DNA of 64,000 nt from an uncultured Prevotellaceae bacterium (GCA_900315565.1 OMZS01000005.1:1-64000); one strand, 5' to 3'. Positions 32,921 through 42,038 are shown, counted from the first letter of the stretch. Notes: generated from the letters alone by a model not told the origin. Numbers and translations: made by a program.

Positions 32921-34055
32921 TTGTTGTGGTTGTGAATCATGTGTGCAGGTGTGCCCGGCTAACTGTATTACAATGATATCTGATGAAGAAGGCTTTTCCT
33001 ATCCAAAAGTCTTACAAAATGAATGTGTAGATTGTAAGGCATGTGAAAAAGTGTGTCCAATGCTTGGTCAAGAGACAATACGACAGGTCAAAAACGCATA
33101 TTCTGCATATTCAAAAGACAATAAGACTGTCAGACGTAGTACCTCTGGGGGGATATTCCAAATTTTTGCAACTTATTTTATATCGCAACACGGTGTCGTT
33201 TTTGGCGCTAAATTTGAGAAGTTCTGGCAAGTTATTATGGATGAAGCCTCAACACAGAAGGAAGCAGAGGCATTTAATGCGTCAAAATACGTTCAAGCTT
33301 CAGTAGGGAGTGTGTATAGAGCTGTAAAGACGTATTTGCGAGAGGGAAGGAAAGTCCTTTTTACTGGAACACCATGTCAAGTCGCAGGCTTAAATAAATA
33401 TTTATACAAAGAGTATGAAAACTTACTCACCGTTGAAGTTGCCTGTGACGGTGTGCCAAGCCCGAAAGTATGGAATCGTTATTTATTAGAAAAGACAAAT
33501 GGGCATATAAACAGAATCACAGACGTAAAGTTCCGATATAAGCCTGATGGATGGAAGGGGTATAGGTTAATGGTAGAGGTTGATGGGAAGCAATTGTCGG
33601 TTCCCCGCAATGAAGACCCTTATATTCAAGGATTCATCAACGGACTTACAACAAGACCATCATGTGTTGATTGTAGGTTCCGAAATGGCAAGAGTCATGC
33701 AGACATTACTCTGGCTGATTTTTGGGGAGTAGAACGATTACAGCCTGAGATGGATAATAAGTATGGGGTTAGTTTGGTCATTGTTCGAACAGAGAAGGGT
33801 GCGAAATTCTTTCCTAATCAACATGTTAATTATAAAGAAGTATCTTTAAGCCAGGCAATTCAATATAACGATGGACTCCGTGAACACCATCATTGTCATT
33901 ATAACAGGGAAAGGTTCTTTAAAGAATTAGATAGAACTGAAGACTTTACACGACTTGTCCATGCAATGTTAGCACCTACATTTTGTGAACGCATACAGAC
34001 ATTGCCCTTAAAAATGAGAGAGTTCGCTGCTCGTGTATATCACAAGATAAGATAA
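32895..34055 (+). CDS. FrhB-like (coenzyme F420 hydrogenase beta-type) ferredoxin-domain protein
   Basis: A 386-residue protein with an N-terminal 2[4Fe-4S] ferredoxin domain, CCGCESCVQVCPANC and ECVDCKACEKVCPM, followed by the FrhB N- and C-terminal domains (STSGGIFQIFATYF, LFTGTPCQVAGLNKYL, HADITLADFWGVERL). In polysaccharide loci these proteins usually travel with a pyruvyl transferase, as here; the redox step they carry out on the glycan or precursor is not established. It starts inside the preceding gene and ends 2 bp before the pyruvyl transferase. Confidence 0.85.
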   Translation: MINIKNAFDCCGCESCVQVCPANCITMISDEEGFSYPKVLQNECVDCKACEKVCPMLGQETIRQVKNAYSAYSKDNKTVRRSTSGGIFQIFATYFISQHGVVFGAKFEKFWQVIMDEASTQKEAEAFNASKYVQASVGSVYRAVKTYLREGRKVLFTGTPCQVAGLNKYLYKEYENLLTVEVACDGVPSPKVWNRYLLEKTNGHINRITDVKFRYKPDGWKGYRLMVEVDGKQLSVPRNEDPYIQGFINGLTTRPSCVDCRFRNGKSHADITLADFWGVERLQPEMDNKYGVSLVIVRTEKGAKFFPNQHVNYKEVSLSQAIQYNDGLREHHHCHYNRERFFKELDRTEDFTRLVHAMLAPTFCERIQTLPLKMREFAARVYHKIR

Positions 34056-34057
34056 AA

Positions 34058-35182
34058 ATGAAAATTGGCATATACACTCTTCCTTTAAACTACAATTACG
34101 GTGGGCTGCTCCAAGCATTTGCATTACAAACGGTCTTGGAAAGGATGGGACATGATGTAACCATAATTGATCGCCCACTTCATCAAAAAGAAGCCTTTTG
34201 GGAACGTCCGCGTGAGAAGACTAAACGGGCCATTCGTAAATATTTGTTTAGAGAAGAACACATTCGTGTTTTTCAAGAAAACTACGAGGCTGCATTATAT
34301 CCGTTGATATCAAAAAACACTCAGAAGTTTATAGACCGTTATCTACATACTATTAAAATAAACGATTCTTCAGAATTGCACGAAGGCATGTTCGATTCAA
34401 TAGTTGTCGGGAGCGACCAAATATGGAGAAGAGCTTTTCACGATTCCAAAAGGAAATGCTACGATTCTTTTTTGGCATTTGCAGAGAAGTGGAAGATTAA
34501 GCGTATAGCTTATGCAGCTTCTTTTGGTATTGATTACTGGGAATATAACAAAATTGATACCATACGATGTGCAGAATTGGCCAAGTTGTTTGATGCTATC
34601 AGTGTAAGAGAAAGATCAGGAGTTAATCTATGTTATGAGCATTTTGGTGTTAAAGCAGAGCATGTTCTTGATCCTACAATGCTATTACAAAAAGAAGATT
34701 ACATTCGTCTTTTTGAAGCGCAGGGAACTCGCCAAAGTTCCGGTAACTTACTGTGTTATATCTTAGATGAAACCCCTTTTGCTACTGAGGTAATTAACAG
34801 AATAGAACAACGAATGGGCTTACACCGTTTTCATGTCAATTCACGTGCAGATAACACATGGGCTACAGTTGAAGATCGTATACAGCCACCAGTTGAACAA
34901 TGGCTTCGAGGATTCTATGATGCCGAATATGTTGTTACAGATAGCTTTCATGCATGTGTGTTCTCTTTTTTATTCGGGAAACCTTTTATCGTCATAGGTA
35001 ATCAGAACAGAGGAATGGAACGATTCCGTTCTTTGCTCCAGATGGTAGGGTTAGAAGAAAGATTGATTACAAAAGAAATGACTGTTGATTTTATACATCA
35101 AAGCAGTTTGAAGGGTGCATTAGGAAGAGTGGAAAACCTAAAAGATACTTCTATTCAGTTTCTTAAAGATAATTTACAATAA
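34058..35182 (+). CDS. Polysaccharide pyruvyl transferase family protein
   Basis: A 374-residue protein of the CsaB/ExoV/WcaK-like family, which adds ketal-linked pyruvate from PEP to sugars. It has the family start YTLPLNYNYGGLLQAFALQT, SIVVGSDQIWRRAF near residue 116, RIAYAASFGIDYW, the substrate-binding ISVRERSGVNLCYEHFGV near 183, and VVTDSFHACVFSFLFGKPFI near 291. A pyruvate ketal would add negative charge to the polymer. Together with PEP mutase, the locus draws on PEP twice. Confidence 0.9.
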   Translation: MKIGIYTLPLNYNYGGLLQAFALQTVLERMGHDVTIIDRPLHQKEAFWERPREKTKRAIRKYLFREEHIRVFQENYEAALYPLISKNTQKFIDRYLHTIKINDSSELHEGMFDSIVVGSDQIWRRAFHDSKRKCYDSFLAFAEKWKIKRIAYAASFGIDYWEYNKIDTIRCAELAKLFDAISVRERSGVNLCYEHFGVKAEHVLDPTMLLQKEDYIRLFEAQGTRQSSGNLLCYILDETPFATEVINRIEQRMGLHRFHVNSRADNTWATVEDRIQPPVEQWLRGFYDAEYVVTDSFHACVFSFLFGKPFIVIGNQNRGMERFRSLLQMVGLEERLITKEMTVDFIHQSSLKGALGRVENLKDTSIQFLKDNLQ

Positions 35183-35183
35183 T

Positions 35184-36098
35184 ATGAATATTGCACTATG
35201 TACAGATGACAACTATGCAAACCACTGTGCGGTTTGTATAACCTCCATCCTTGAGAATAATAAGGATGAAGACTGTCATATCTATGTGTTGACCGATGGC
35301 TTAACAACTGAGAATTACCAGAAATTTACATATTTAGCCGATTTCTACCATCAGAATGTGGAAGTGAAGGTAATGGATGTAAGTATGTTTTCTCATTTGC
35401 AATCTACAAACCATCTTTCACAGTCAATGTATTATCGATTCCTTTTGCCACAAGTCGTTGATGGGGATAACGTGTTATATTTGGATTGCGATATTATTGT
35501 TAGGCATCCATTGAAAGACTTGTTCAATATAGATTTGACAAACATGGCATGTGGCGTTGTAGAAGACCAATGTTGTGATGATATAAGATTACATAATCCT
35601 ATTAATATGTTTTCACGCTATTTCAATTCAGGAGTACTTTTTATGAATCTTGATTATTGGCGTAAGAACAACGTTGCTCAAGATTTAGTAGACTTCATAG
35701 CAAATTTCAAAGGCCAATTAATGTGCCCTGATCAAGATGCTCTTAATGCTGTTTTAGAAGGTAAAGTGAAGTTTCTGGATTGTAAGTATAATTATCAGCA
35801 GGGTTTTTATGGAGATTTGACTTGGTTGAGAGCTGATAAGTGGCCAGCCATCAAAGAAACAAGAAAAAATCCTGTGGTTGTTCATTATACTGCAGGTGAA
35901 AAACCATGGCATAAGGATTGTAAACATCCTCTAAAAGCTGAGTATGATAATTATATGCATTTGCATACAGTTCTTCTCGAAAAAAAGACGCCTGGACATA
36001 GATGGTATTTTTATGTAATTGAAGGTTTTGTTGATAAGTTGCGTTCTATCTATCAATGGTATCGTAGCAAAAATGGTATGGTTGTAAATAAAGCGTAG
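35184..36098 (+). CDS. Family 8 glycosyltransferase
   Basis: A 304-residue GT8 enzyme (retaining, LgtC/glycogenin-like). Features: NIALCTDDNYANHCAVCITS, SQSMYYRFLLP, the metal-binding DxD in VLYLDCDIIVRHPLKDLFN near residue 100, YFNSGVLFMNLDYWRK, PDQDALNAVL and HYTAGEKPWH near residue 233. Likely uses a UDP-hexose (glucose, galactose or an N-acetyl form) to add one sugar of the repeat unit. It starts 1 bp after the pyruvyl transferase. Confidence 0.92.
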   Translation: MNIALCTDDNYANHCAVCITSILENNKDEDCHIYVLTDGLTTENYQKFTYLADFYHQNVEVKVMDVSMFSHLQSTNHLSQSMYYRFLLPQVVDGDNVLYLDCDIIVRHPLKDLFNIDLTNMACGVVEDQCCDDIRLHNPINMFSRYFNSGVLFMNLDYWRKNNVAQDLVDFIANFKGQLMCPDQDALNAVLEGKVKFLDCKYNYQQGFYGDLTWLRADKWPAIKETRKNPVVVHYTAGEKPWHKDCKHPLKAEYDNYMHLHTVLLEKKTPGHRWYFYVIEGFVDKLRSIYQWYRSKNGMVVNKA

Positions 36099-36120
36099 GT
36101 TATATAAAATTGTAATAATT

Positions 36121-36954
36121 ATGGTAAAAAGAGTTAAGATTTATGTGGCTTCTCATAAGCCAATAGAGAAATATGGTGATGAGTGCTATCAGTTAATACA
36201 CGTTGGGGCTGCCCAACATGAAGATGTTAATATTGTAGGTGCTGTTAAAGATGATTATAATCCTGATAACATCTCATCAAAGAACGATATATATTGTGAA
36301 CTTACGGCATTATATTACGTGTGGAAGAATGTTCATGATATTGATGTTACTGGTCTGGTTCACTATAGGAGGTTTTTTACACGAAACACTAGAGTGGTTA
36401 AGAATCCCAATGATATTATCTTAACACAAGAGGAAATTCTAGATGCATTATGTGAAAAAGATATAATACTTGGTTCGCCATCGAAGAAAAAATATGCTGT
36501 TGGCGGTTTCTTTACTAATCCTTTGGATGTACCAGAATTTGCTATATATCGTAATATACTGCCAAGCATCAAGCTCTTATACCCAGAATATGTTGAAGAC
36601 TACTACAAAGAGTTCTTTGAACCAACGATGTCTTTTTGTAATATGATGATATGCAAGAAAGATTTGTTTGACCAATATTGTGAATTCCTGTTTAATATTC
36701 TTTTTGATGCAGAAAAAAGATGGAAAGCAATGGGCATTGGTATCGCACCCCGAGAAATGGGATATATTTCAGAGTATATACTTAATTGTTGGATTCGTCA
36801 TCAAAAACAGCTGAAAATTTGTTATAAGCCTATCATGCTATTTGAGGATACCAGTAAAATAGGGTTTAAAGTCCATTTTCTGCTTGGTAAATTAGGCCTG
36901 CAAAAGCTTAATCCAATGATAGATAAGGTCTATGCTCGTTTTATTAAGAAATGA
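36121..36954 (+). CDS. DUF4422-type glycosyltransferase
   Basis: A 277-residue protein with the family hallmarks KIYVASHKPIEKYGDECYQL, NPDNISSKNDIYCELTALYY, the block VTGLVHYRRFF near residue 80 and a late FCNMMICKKDLFDQYCEFLF. DUF4422 proteins occur in capsule and O-antigen loci and are thought to be glycosyltransferases; UDP-galactofuranose use has been suggested for some, which would fit the Glf gene at 12215, but this is inference. It overlaps the next gene by 4 bp. Confidence 0.88.
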   Translation: MVKRVKIYVASHKPIEKYGDECYQLIHVGAAQHEDVNIVGAVKDDYNPDNISSKNDIYCELTALYYVWKNVHDIDVTGLVHYRRFFTRNTRVVKNPNDIILTQEEILDALCEKDIILGSPSKKKYAVGGFFTNPLDVPEFAIYRNILPSIKLLYPEYVEDYYKEFFEPTMSFCNMMICKKDLFDQYCEFLFNILFDAEKRWKAMGIGIAPREMGYISEYILNCWIRHQKQLKICYKPIMLFEDTSKIGFKVHFLLGKLGLQKLNPMIDKVYARFIKK

Positions 36955-37907
36955 CATCTATTTCAGTAATAGTTCCGATTTTCAAAGCAGAAGCGACTTT
37001 GCTTCGGTGCTTGGATTCTTTGAAATCTCAAACTTTTGAAGATTTTGAGGTCTTGATGATTGACGATGGCTCTCCTGACCGATGTGGAGAGATGATAGAT
37101 GATTATGCCCAGAAGGATCAACGTTTTAAAGCCTTCCATAAAGAGAATGGGGGGGTGGCTTCTGCTCGTCAGTTTGGTGTTGATCATGCACAAGGAGTTT
37201 ATACGATACATGCAGATCCCGATGACTGGGTGGAAACAACGATGTTGGAAGATTTGTATGGTAAAGCTATAGAAGATGATGCAGACATGGTGATTTGCGA
37301 CTTCTTTGAAAATACATATAAAGGACAAAAGTATGTTAAGCAGCAACCATCTTTATTGGATCATAATGTTGTTATGAGAGAATTGTTCTTAGGATTGCAT
37401 GGTAGTTGCTGCAATAAATTAATAAAACGATCCTGTTATAGCATGGATGGAGTTCGATTTCCGAAAGAACTAACTTTTTGTGAAGACCAATATGTTTGCG
37501 CTGCGATTCTTAAGAATAACATTACGATTAGTTATTTACCAAAAGCATATTATCATTATGTAAGGCAAAACGAGGAATCTTTGTCTCGTAGATATTCAGA
37601 ATCGACTTATTCTGCGGATTTAAAACTTAGAGATTTTTTTGTAAATCTGTTTGATGATACATCGGTAAAGAATCTCGTTTATGGTACTAAGACAGCATCA
37701 ATAGTGAGTAGAGCATTTTGGGGAGGGGAAGCAATATTCTCTTCTTTTGAATTCAAGAGGTTGTTTTATAAAGACCGTAATCTAATTCGATTGAACCAAA
37801 AGTCATATTTAGAGCGATTGCTTCTCTATCTTTCGTGCTGTGGACTCTATCAGCCTATTCGTAGGTCTGTCTCTGTATTGAAGAATTTGAAGAAACATTT
37901 AATATGA
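36951..37907 (+). CDS. Family 2 glycosyltransferase
   Basis: A 318-residue GT2 enzyme: ISVIVPIFKAEATLLRCLDS, FEVLMIDDGSPDRCGEMIDD, ENGGVASARQFGVDHAQG and the acceptor-metal region HADPDDWVETTMLEDLYG near residue 85, then LTFCEDQYVCAAILKN. Usual for capsule loci, it adds a single sugar on the cytoplasmic face. The donor is not predictable. ATGA overlap with the DUF4422 gene shows coupling. Confidence 0.92.
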   Translation: MTSISVIVPIFKAEATLLRCLDSLKSQTFEDFEVLMIDDGSPDRCGEMIDDYAQKDQRFKAFHKENGGVASARQFGVDHAQGVYTIHADPDDWVETTMLEDLYGKAIEDDADMVICDFFENTYKGQKYVKQQPSLLDHNVVMRELFLGLHGSCCNKLIKRSCYSMDGVRFPKELTFCEDQYVCAAILKNNITISYLPKAYYHYVRQNEESLSRRYSESTYSADLKLRDFFVNLFDDTSVKNLVYGTKTASIVSRAFWGGEAIFSSFEFKRLFYKDRNLIRLNQKSYLERLLLYLSCCGLYQPIRRSVSVLKNLKKHLI

Positions 37908-37926
37908 TATTGTATTTTTCTTGTAG

Positions 37927-38994
37927 ATGAATTATGTAGTTTACTTTTTATATTTTATTCTTTTTGCTGTTGCTGGTTTTTACGTATTTCGAAATACAGA
38001 TACCAAAAAGCAAACAACAGTTTTAGAGGTTATCTGTGTTGTCTTAACATTACTTATAGGTTTTCGTGATGGATGGCCAGACGAAGAAGTTTATGTTATT
38101 GCATTCAGAAATGCTCCGAAGCTGTGGGATATAACTTTTCATGAAGCACCTTTTGGTTATGTTGAAAAAGGATATATGTTTTTAGCTTCTTTTGTGAAGA
38201 CTGTATATGATAATTCTCGGTTTTATTTGTTGATGATGGGCGGTATAAGCATGTTTTTGCTTTATAAATCGTTACAGGAATATTGTGTTTTTCCACTGAT
38301 AGGTGTTTGTGATTATGTAGCCCGTTTCCTCTTGAATCGTGATTTTATACAGATGAGGTCTTCTTTGGCTATACTCATGATAATATTATCTATAAAGTTT
38401 ATTTACGAACGTAAAGCCCTTGCTTATTTCTTGGTGGTTTTATTGGCATATCAAATACATCATATGGCTTTGTTGGCTATTCCACTTTATTTTTTCAATA
38501 ATGTTAAATTGTCAAGTCGGAGTGTTGTTTTTTGGATTGTTATTTCTATGATTCTTTCTCAAACCCTAGCCAATCAGATTTCCATGTATGTTGAGGACTG
38601 GAGTGAAGATCTTCAGTACGAAACGTATGTTCAGGGTGGCTATGTTGAAAAAGCATTAGGTTTAGCCAATCCGATGATTTATTTCCAAATTTTTGTATTG
38701 CTTCTTTTGTCATCTCGAGAATCAAGATTACGGTTAATAACAAAATACTACGATTTGTTCCGAATGGGATATTTCTATTCGACTTTGATTCTTATTTTTT
38801 TCTGTAACTATACAGCATTATCAGGACGAACTTCTACAATGTTTGCCACATTGGAGATGTTTATTTTCCCATTATTAATAAAAGGTATGCCTAAGTGGAG
38901 CCGTCCATATTTCTATATTGGGATAGGGTTTGTTTTGTTCTTCTTCTTCATGAGTAAATATAATGAAGCCATGATAAAGATGTCCTTTACGTAG
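37927..38994 (+). CDS. wzy: EpsG/Wzy-type polysaccharide polymerase
   Basis: A 355-residue integral membrane protein with about ten hydrophobic segments and no soluble domain. It begins NYVVYFLYFILFAVAGFYVF and contains IGFRDGWPDEEVYVIAFRNA, a form of the EpsG-family arginine-rich loop (GxRxxxxxDxxxY), and LNRDFIQMRSSLAILMIILS. Role: periplasmic-face polymerisation of Wzx-flipped repeat units. It is the only polymerase candidate in the locus. A 111-bp spacer follows, the largest within this operon stretch. Confidence 0.85.
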   Translation: MNYVVYFLYFILFAVAGFYVFRNTDTKKQTTVLEVICVVLTLLIGFRDGWPDEEVYVIAFRNAPKLWDITFHEAPFGYVEKGYMFLASFVKTVYDNSRFYLLMMGGISMFLLYKSLQEYCVFPLIGVCDYVARFLLNRDFIQMRSSLAILMIILSIKFIYERKALAYFLVVLLAYQIHHMALLAIPLYFFNNVKLSSRSVVFWIVISMILSQTLANQISMYVEDWSEDLQYETYVQGGYVEKALGLANPMIYFQIFVLLLLSSRESRLRLITKYYDLFRMGYFYSTLILIFFCNYTALSGRTSTMFATLEMFIFPLLIKGMPKWSRPYFYIGIGFVLFFFFMSKYNEAMIKMSFT

Positions 38995-39105
38995 TATGTT
39001 TTTCTCAAAAAGACGTTAGCGCATATTTGATTTCCTATGTTTTATCGTTATTTGAGATGTTAATAATAATGTAATTTACTAAATGGGAATGGTGGTTATT
39101 AAAGT

Positions 39106-40206
39106 ATGAAGATTTTTATTGTTTGTTCAAGATTAAGCTATGGCGGTGCTGAGCATGTAGCTGTTATGTGGGCAAATGGTTTTGCTATAAAAGGTAGTAA
39201 TGTTTCTCTGGTGTCAAACCTTAATGAAGACATAACATTTTGGGCAAATAAATCAGTTAGATTGTTGAACATTTTTAGAGTCGGCCTTAGGGGAATTAAG
39301 AAATGGTTATATGCAATTAAAACATTGCGTGAACTCTTGAAAAAAGAGGAACCTGATGTGGTGATTAGCGTTATGAGCACTTGCTCAATTGTCGCGAAAA
39401 TAGCGTCTTTGCGATTGGGAATTCCAATTATTGCAACAGAGCATAATTCTTTTGAAAGGCCGACTTCTGCGCCATTCAGTTTGTGGGAGAAGATTTGCAA
39501 GTTCTTATTGAATAATCTGTACGATGGCGTTACAGTTCTAACAAATGCAGATAAAGCGGTTATTCATAGTAAATTCAATAGTGTTGTTATGCCCAATCCT
39601 TTAGCATTAAAGCCTATTGAAACAGTAACTATAAGAAAAAAAACAACTCTTGCCGTAGGTCGGTTGGATGCATGGCATGTAAAAGGGTTTGATGTGTTGA
39701 TTAGGGCATGGGGAACTTTAATGAAGAATGAAGAATTTCGAATGAAGAATTCTTGGTGGAGATTACAAATAGCAGGAACAGGGAGTAATGAGAGTTTGAG
39801 GTTCTTACAGCAGTTGTGCAAAGAGAATGGTGTAGAGGATTCCGTAGAGTTTCTTGGCTTTCAGGAGGATATGGGGAGCTTATACAAGAATGCCTCAGTT
39901 TTTGTGCTAAGTAGTCGTTATGAGGGATTTGGGTTGGTGTTGATTGAGGCTATGAGTCAAGGATGTGCGTGTGTTGCTTGTGACTATAAGGGACGGCAGA
40001 GAGAAATCATCAAGAACGATTCCCAAGGGCTGTGCTGCGAGCCCGATAATGTGGACATGTTGGCAGAATCATTACATAAAATGATTTGTGATGATAATTA
40101 TAGGGAATCTGTGAGAAAGAATGCTATCGAACGTTCTAAGTATTATTCGATAGAGAATACTATTAATAGGTGGGAGGAATATCTCCATTCAATTGTGGAA
40201 AAATGA
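39106..40206 (+). CDS. Family 4 glycosyltransferase
   Basis: A 366-residue GT-B fold enzyme: KIFIVCSRLSYGGAEHVAVM at the N terminus, ATEHNSFERP, TTLAVGRLDAWHVKGFDVLI for the donor domain, and the nucleotide-binding EGFGLVLIEAMSQGCACVAC near residue 277. Between the two domains, around residues 204-215, the protein reads LMKNEEFRMKNSWW; the DNA there (39721-39752) is the ATGAAGAATGAAGAATT type of intergenic repeat in frame, so the loop seems to contain a repeat insertion. It overlaps the next gene by 4 bp. Confidence 0.92.
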   Translation: MKIFIVCSRLSYGGAEHVAVMWANGFAIKGSNVSLVSNLNEDITFWANKSVRLLNIFRVGLRGIKKWLYAIKTLRELLKKEEPDVVISVMSTCSIVAKIASLRLGIPIIATEHNSFERPTSAPFSLWEKICKFLLNNLYDGVTVLTNADKAVIHSKFNSVVMPNPLALKPIETVTIRKKTTLAVGRLDAWHVKGFDVLIRAWGTLMKNEEFRMKNSWWRLQIAGTGSNESLRFLQQLCKENGVEDSVEFLGFQEDMGSLYKNASVFVLSSRYEGFGLVLIEAMSQGCACVACDYKGRQREIIKNDSQGLCCEPDNVDMLAESLHKMICDDNYRESVRKNAIERSKYYSIENTINRWEEYLHSIVEK

Positions 40207-41276
40207 AGATTGTCTTTTGTCTAGCTTCATTAGGTTCAGGAGGAGCAGAAAGAGTCGTCTCTTTGCTTGCCAACAAGATGAGTAACGATGGACATGAAGT
40301 TCAAGTCATTTGTTTAAAAGTCAATGAGGTGTATTATCAGCTTCATGAAAAGGTGAAGGTGGTAATGGCGATGGAGAAAAGCTGGAATAGATTTTCAGAA
40401 TTGTTTTGGTTACGTAGATATTTAAAGAGAGAAAAACCCAATGTGGTGATCCCTTTTACAGAAGGGGTATATTGCTTTACCATAGCTTCATTATTAGGAA
40501 CAGGAATACCTGTCATCGCTTCAGAACGGTTGGATCCTTCTGCTATGACGTGGAAAAGAAACTTGCTGAAGAGAGTGTTGCTGCCATACGCTGATTGGTT
40601 GGTGGTGCAAACACAGACAATTAAAGATTATTTCCCCAAAAAGATTCAAGAAAAGACATCAGTAATCTATAATCCTGTGAATGATGAGGTCTTTAAGGAG
40701 AGTGAAACGGGGATTACAAATCCCCTTGAACTCAAATCAAATCGGATCATTTCGGTGGCGAGATTGTTCCCACAGAAAAATCAGGAGATGATGATTCGAG
40801 CTTTTGCAAAAATAGCAGACGTATTTCCTGACTGGCAGTTGGTCATTTTTGGTGAAGGACCACTCCGAGATAGTTTACGGTTGCTAATTGATAGCTTACA
40901 GTTAACAGATAGAATCCTATTGCCAGGAAGGACGGAACATGTGATTGATGAGTTGAGGAAATCTAAATTGTTTTGTCTTTCGAGTGATTACGAAGGTATG
41001 AGTAACTCCATGATTGAAGCAATCTGTGTCGGATTGCCCATTGTGTCAACAAGAGTATCAGGAACGGATGAACTTATCAAGAATGGGGTGAATGGTTTCC
41101 TGGTAGAGATAGGAGATGAGACGGGAATGGCCTTGGCTCTTAAGAGACTGATGCAAAATGAAGAATTGATGAAGCAGATTGGGGAAGCCAATAAGCGGCA
41201 AGCATCGTTATTCATGCTTGATAAGATAGTGAATGATTGGATAAGTTTGATTAATCAAGTAAGAAATGTTAGTTAA
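40203..41276 (+). CDS. Family 4 glycosyltransferase
   Basis: A 357-residue GT-B fold enzyme. I start at the ATG at 40203 (KIVFCLASLGSGGAERVVSL), which overlaps the preceding stop, rather than an upstream ATG inside the previous gene. Donor-domain motifs are IISVARLFPQKNQEMMIRAF and YEGMSNSMIEAICVGLPIVS, then GTDELIKNGVNGFLV. Residues encoded by 40707-40735 (ETGITNPLEL) are written in a palindrome, ACGGGGATT-ACA-AATCCCC, which also occurs as an intergenic hairpin at 49790. It overlaps the MBOAT fragment by 11 bp. Confidence 0.92.
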   Translation: MKIVFCLASLGSGGAERVVSLLANKMSNDGHEVQVICLKVNEVYYQLHEKVKVVMAMEKSWNRFSELFWLRRYLKREKPNVVIPFTEGVYCFTIASLLGTGIPVIASERLDPSAMTWKRNLLKRVLLPYADWLVVQTQTIKDYFPKKIQEKTSVIYNPVNDEVFKESETGITNPLELKSNRIISVARLFPQKNQEMMIRAFAKIADVFPDWQLVIFGEGPLRDSLRLLIDSLQLTDRILLPGRTEHVIDELRKSKLFCLSSDYEGMSNSMIEAICVGLPIVSTRVSGTDELIKNGVNGFLVEIGDETGMALALKRLMQNEELMKQIGEANKRQASLFMLDKIVNDWISLINQVRNVS

Positions 41277-41766
41277 TTCTATTATATTTTGGGCTTTCTT
41301 CTTGGTGGTGTTGTTACCATATTTCTGCATCCTAAAGAAAGAAGCGAAATGGCAGAACATCTGGATTCTCATTGCCTCATATGTTTTTTATGGCTATGAA
41401 GACTGGAGGATGGCGTTGCTGTTATTAGCAGCAACAATTATATTTTTTGGCCTCTCCCTAACCCTCCCCTGTAGGGAGGGAACTTCCAATACGATATCTG
41501 AGAGTCATAGAAAAGCATTAGTAACACTAGGTGTTATCCTGGGGGCGGGGATGTTGTTATATTTTAAGTACCTGAATTTCTTTATTGAGCAGTTTGCGGC
41601 GTTGTTTGAGTTGATGGGAGTGAAGACAAACTTCAGCTCATTTAATATAATAGTTCCCATAGGTATTTCTTTCTTCATCATTAACCAAATAGCATACATG
41701 GTGGAAGTTCATAAGGGAAATATGGAGTCGTATTTCGTTGTTTATGTAAAAGCACCATTTTATTAA
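41266..41766 (+). pseudogene. MBOAT O-acyltransferase fragment (N-terminal ~third)
   Basis: 166 codons. It resembles the first part of AlgI-like MBOAT proteins: ILIASYVFYGYEDWRMALLL, LYFKYLNFFIEQFAALFEL and the motif PIGISFFIINQIAYMVEVHK. Intact members are ~465-475 residues, with the catalytic WHG...HG region in the last third; here the frame ends shortly after the PIGISFF motif with an unrelated tail (VVYVKAPFY). Residues around LTLPCREGTSNT are encoded by a REP-type palindrome (41455-41485) in frame. I read this as a third, dead MBOAT gene, cut before the acyl module was joined. No SGNH partner follows. Confidence 0.75.
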
Positions 41767-41810
41767 GTGGACTCAATAAGATCATATTTTAAACTTAAAA
41801 AAACAAGATT

Positions 41811-42038
41811 ATGGAAATCAAAGAATTTGTCAAAAATTTAGCAGATCAGTTTGATGATACTGATGCAAATGAGATTACAGCAGATACAGAGTTTCAGGAA
41901 TTGGATGAGTGGAGCTCTTTAACAGCCATGAGCATTATTGCATTGGCCAAGACCGAATATGGGAAAACCATAACGGGACGCGAAATCCGCAATGCTAAAA
42001 CAGTGAAGGACCTCTTTGATCTCATTTCTTCAAAGTAA
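41811..42038 (+). CDS. Acyl carrier protein (locus-specific)
   Basis: A 75-residue acidic four-helix acyl carrier protein. The phosphopantetheine serine is Ser36 in LDEWSSLTAMSIIALAKTEY; the residue before it is Ser instead of the usual Asp of the DSL motif. ACPs in O-antigen and capsule loci often have EWDSL here. It starts 45 bp after the MBOAT fragment and its stop overlaps the reductase start (TAATG). Proposed job: carry a short acyl chain built by the KAS III and reductase encoded next and deliver it to the MBOAT at 43806. Confidence 0.9.
   Translation: MEIKEFVKNLADQFDDTDANEITADTEFQELDEWSSLTAMSIIALAKTEYGKTITGREIRNAKTVKDLFDLISSK

Noticed and set aside
86..41779. Shared 15-mer AAGTGGACTCAATAA at 86-100 and after the MBOAT fragment (41765-41779), suggesting a common mobile-element end
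   Set aside because: About two chance pairs of 15-mers are expected in 64 kb, and the flanks do not match beyond 15 bp. Worth a glance only because both copies lie near damaged genes.
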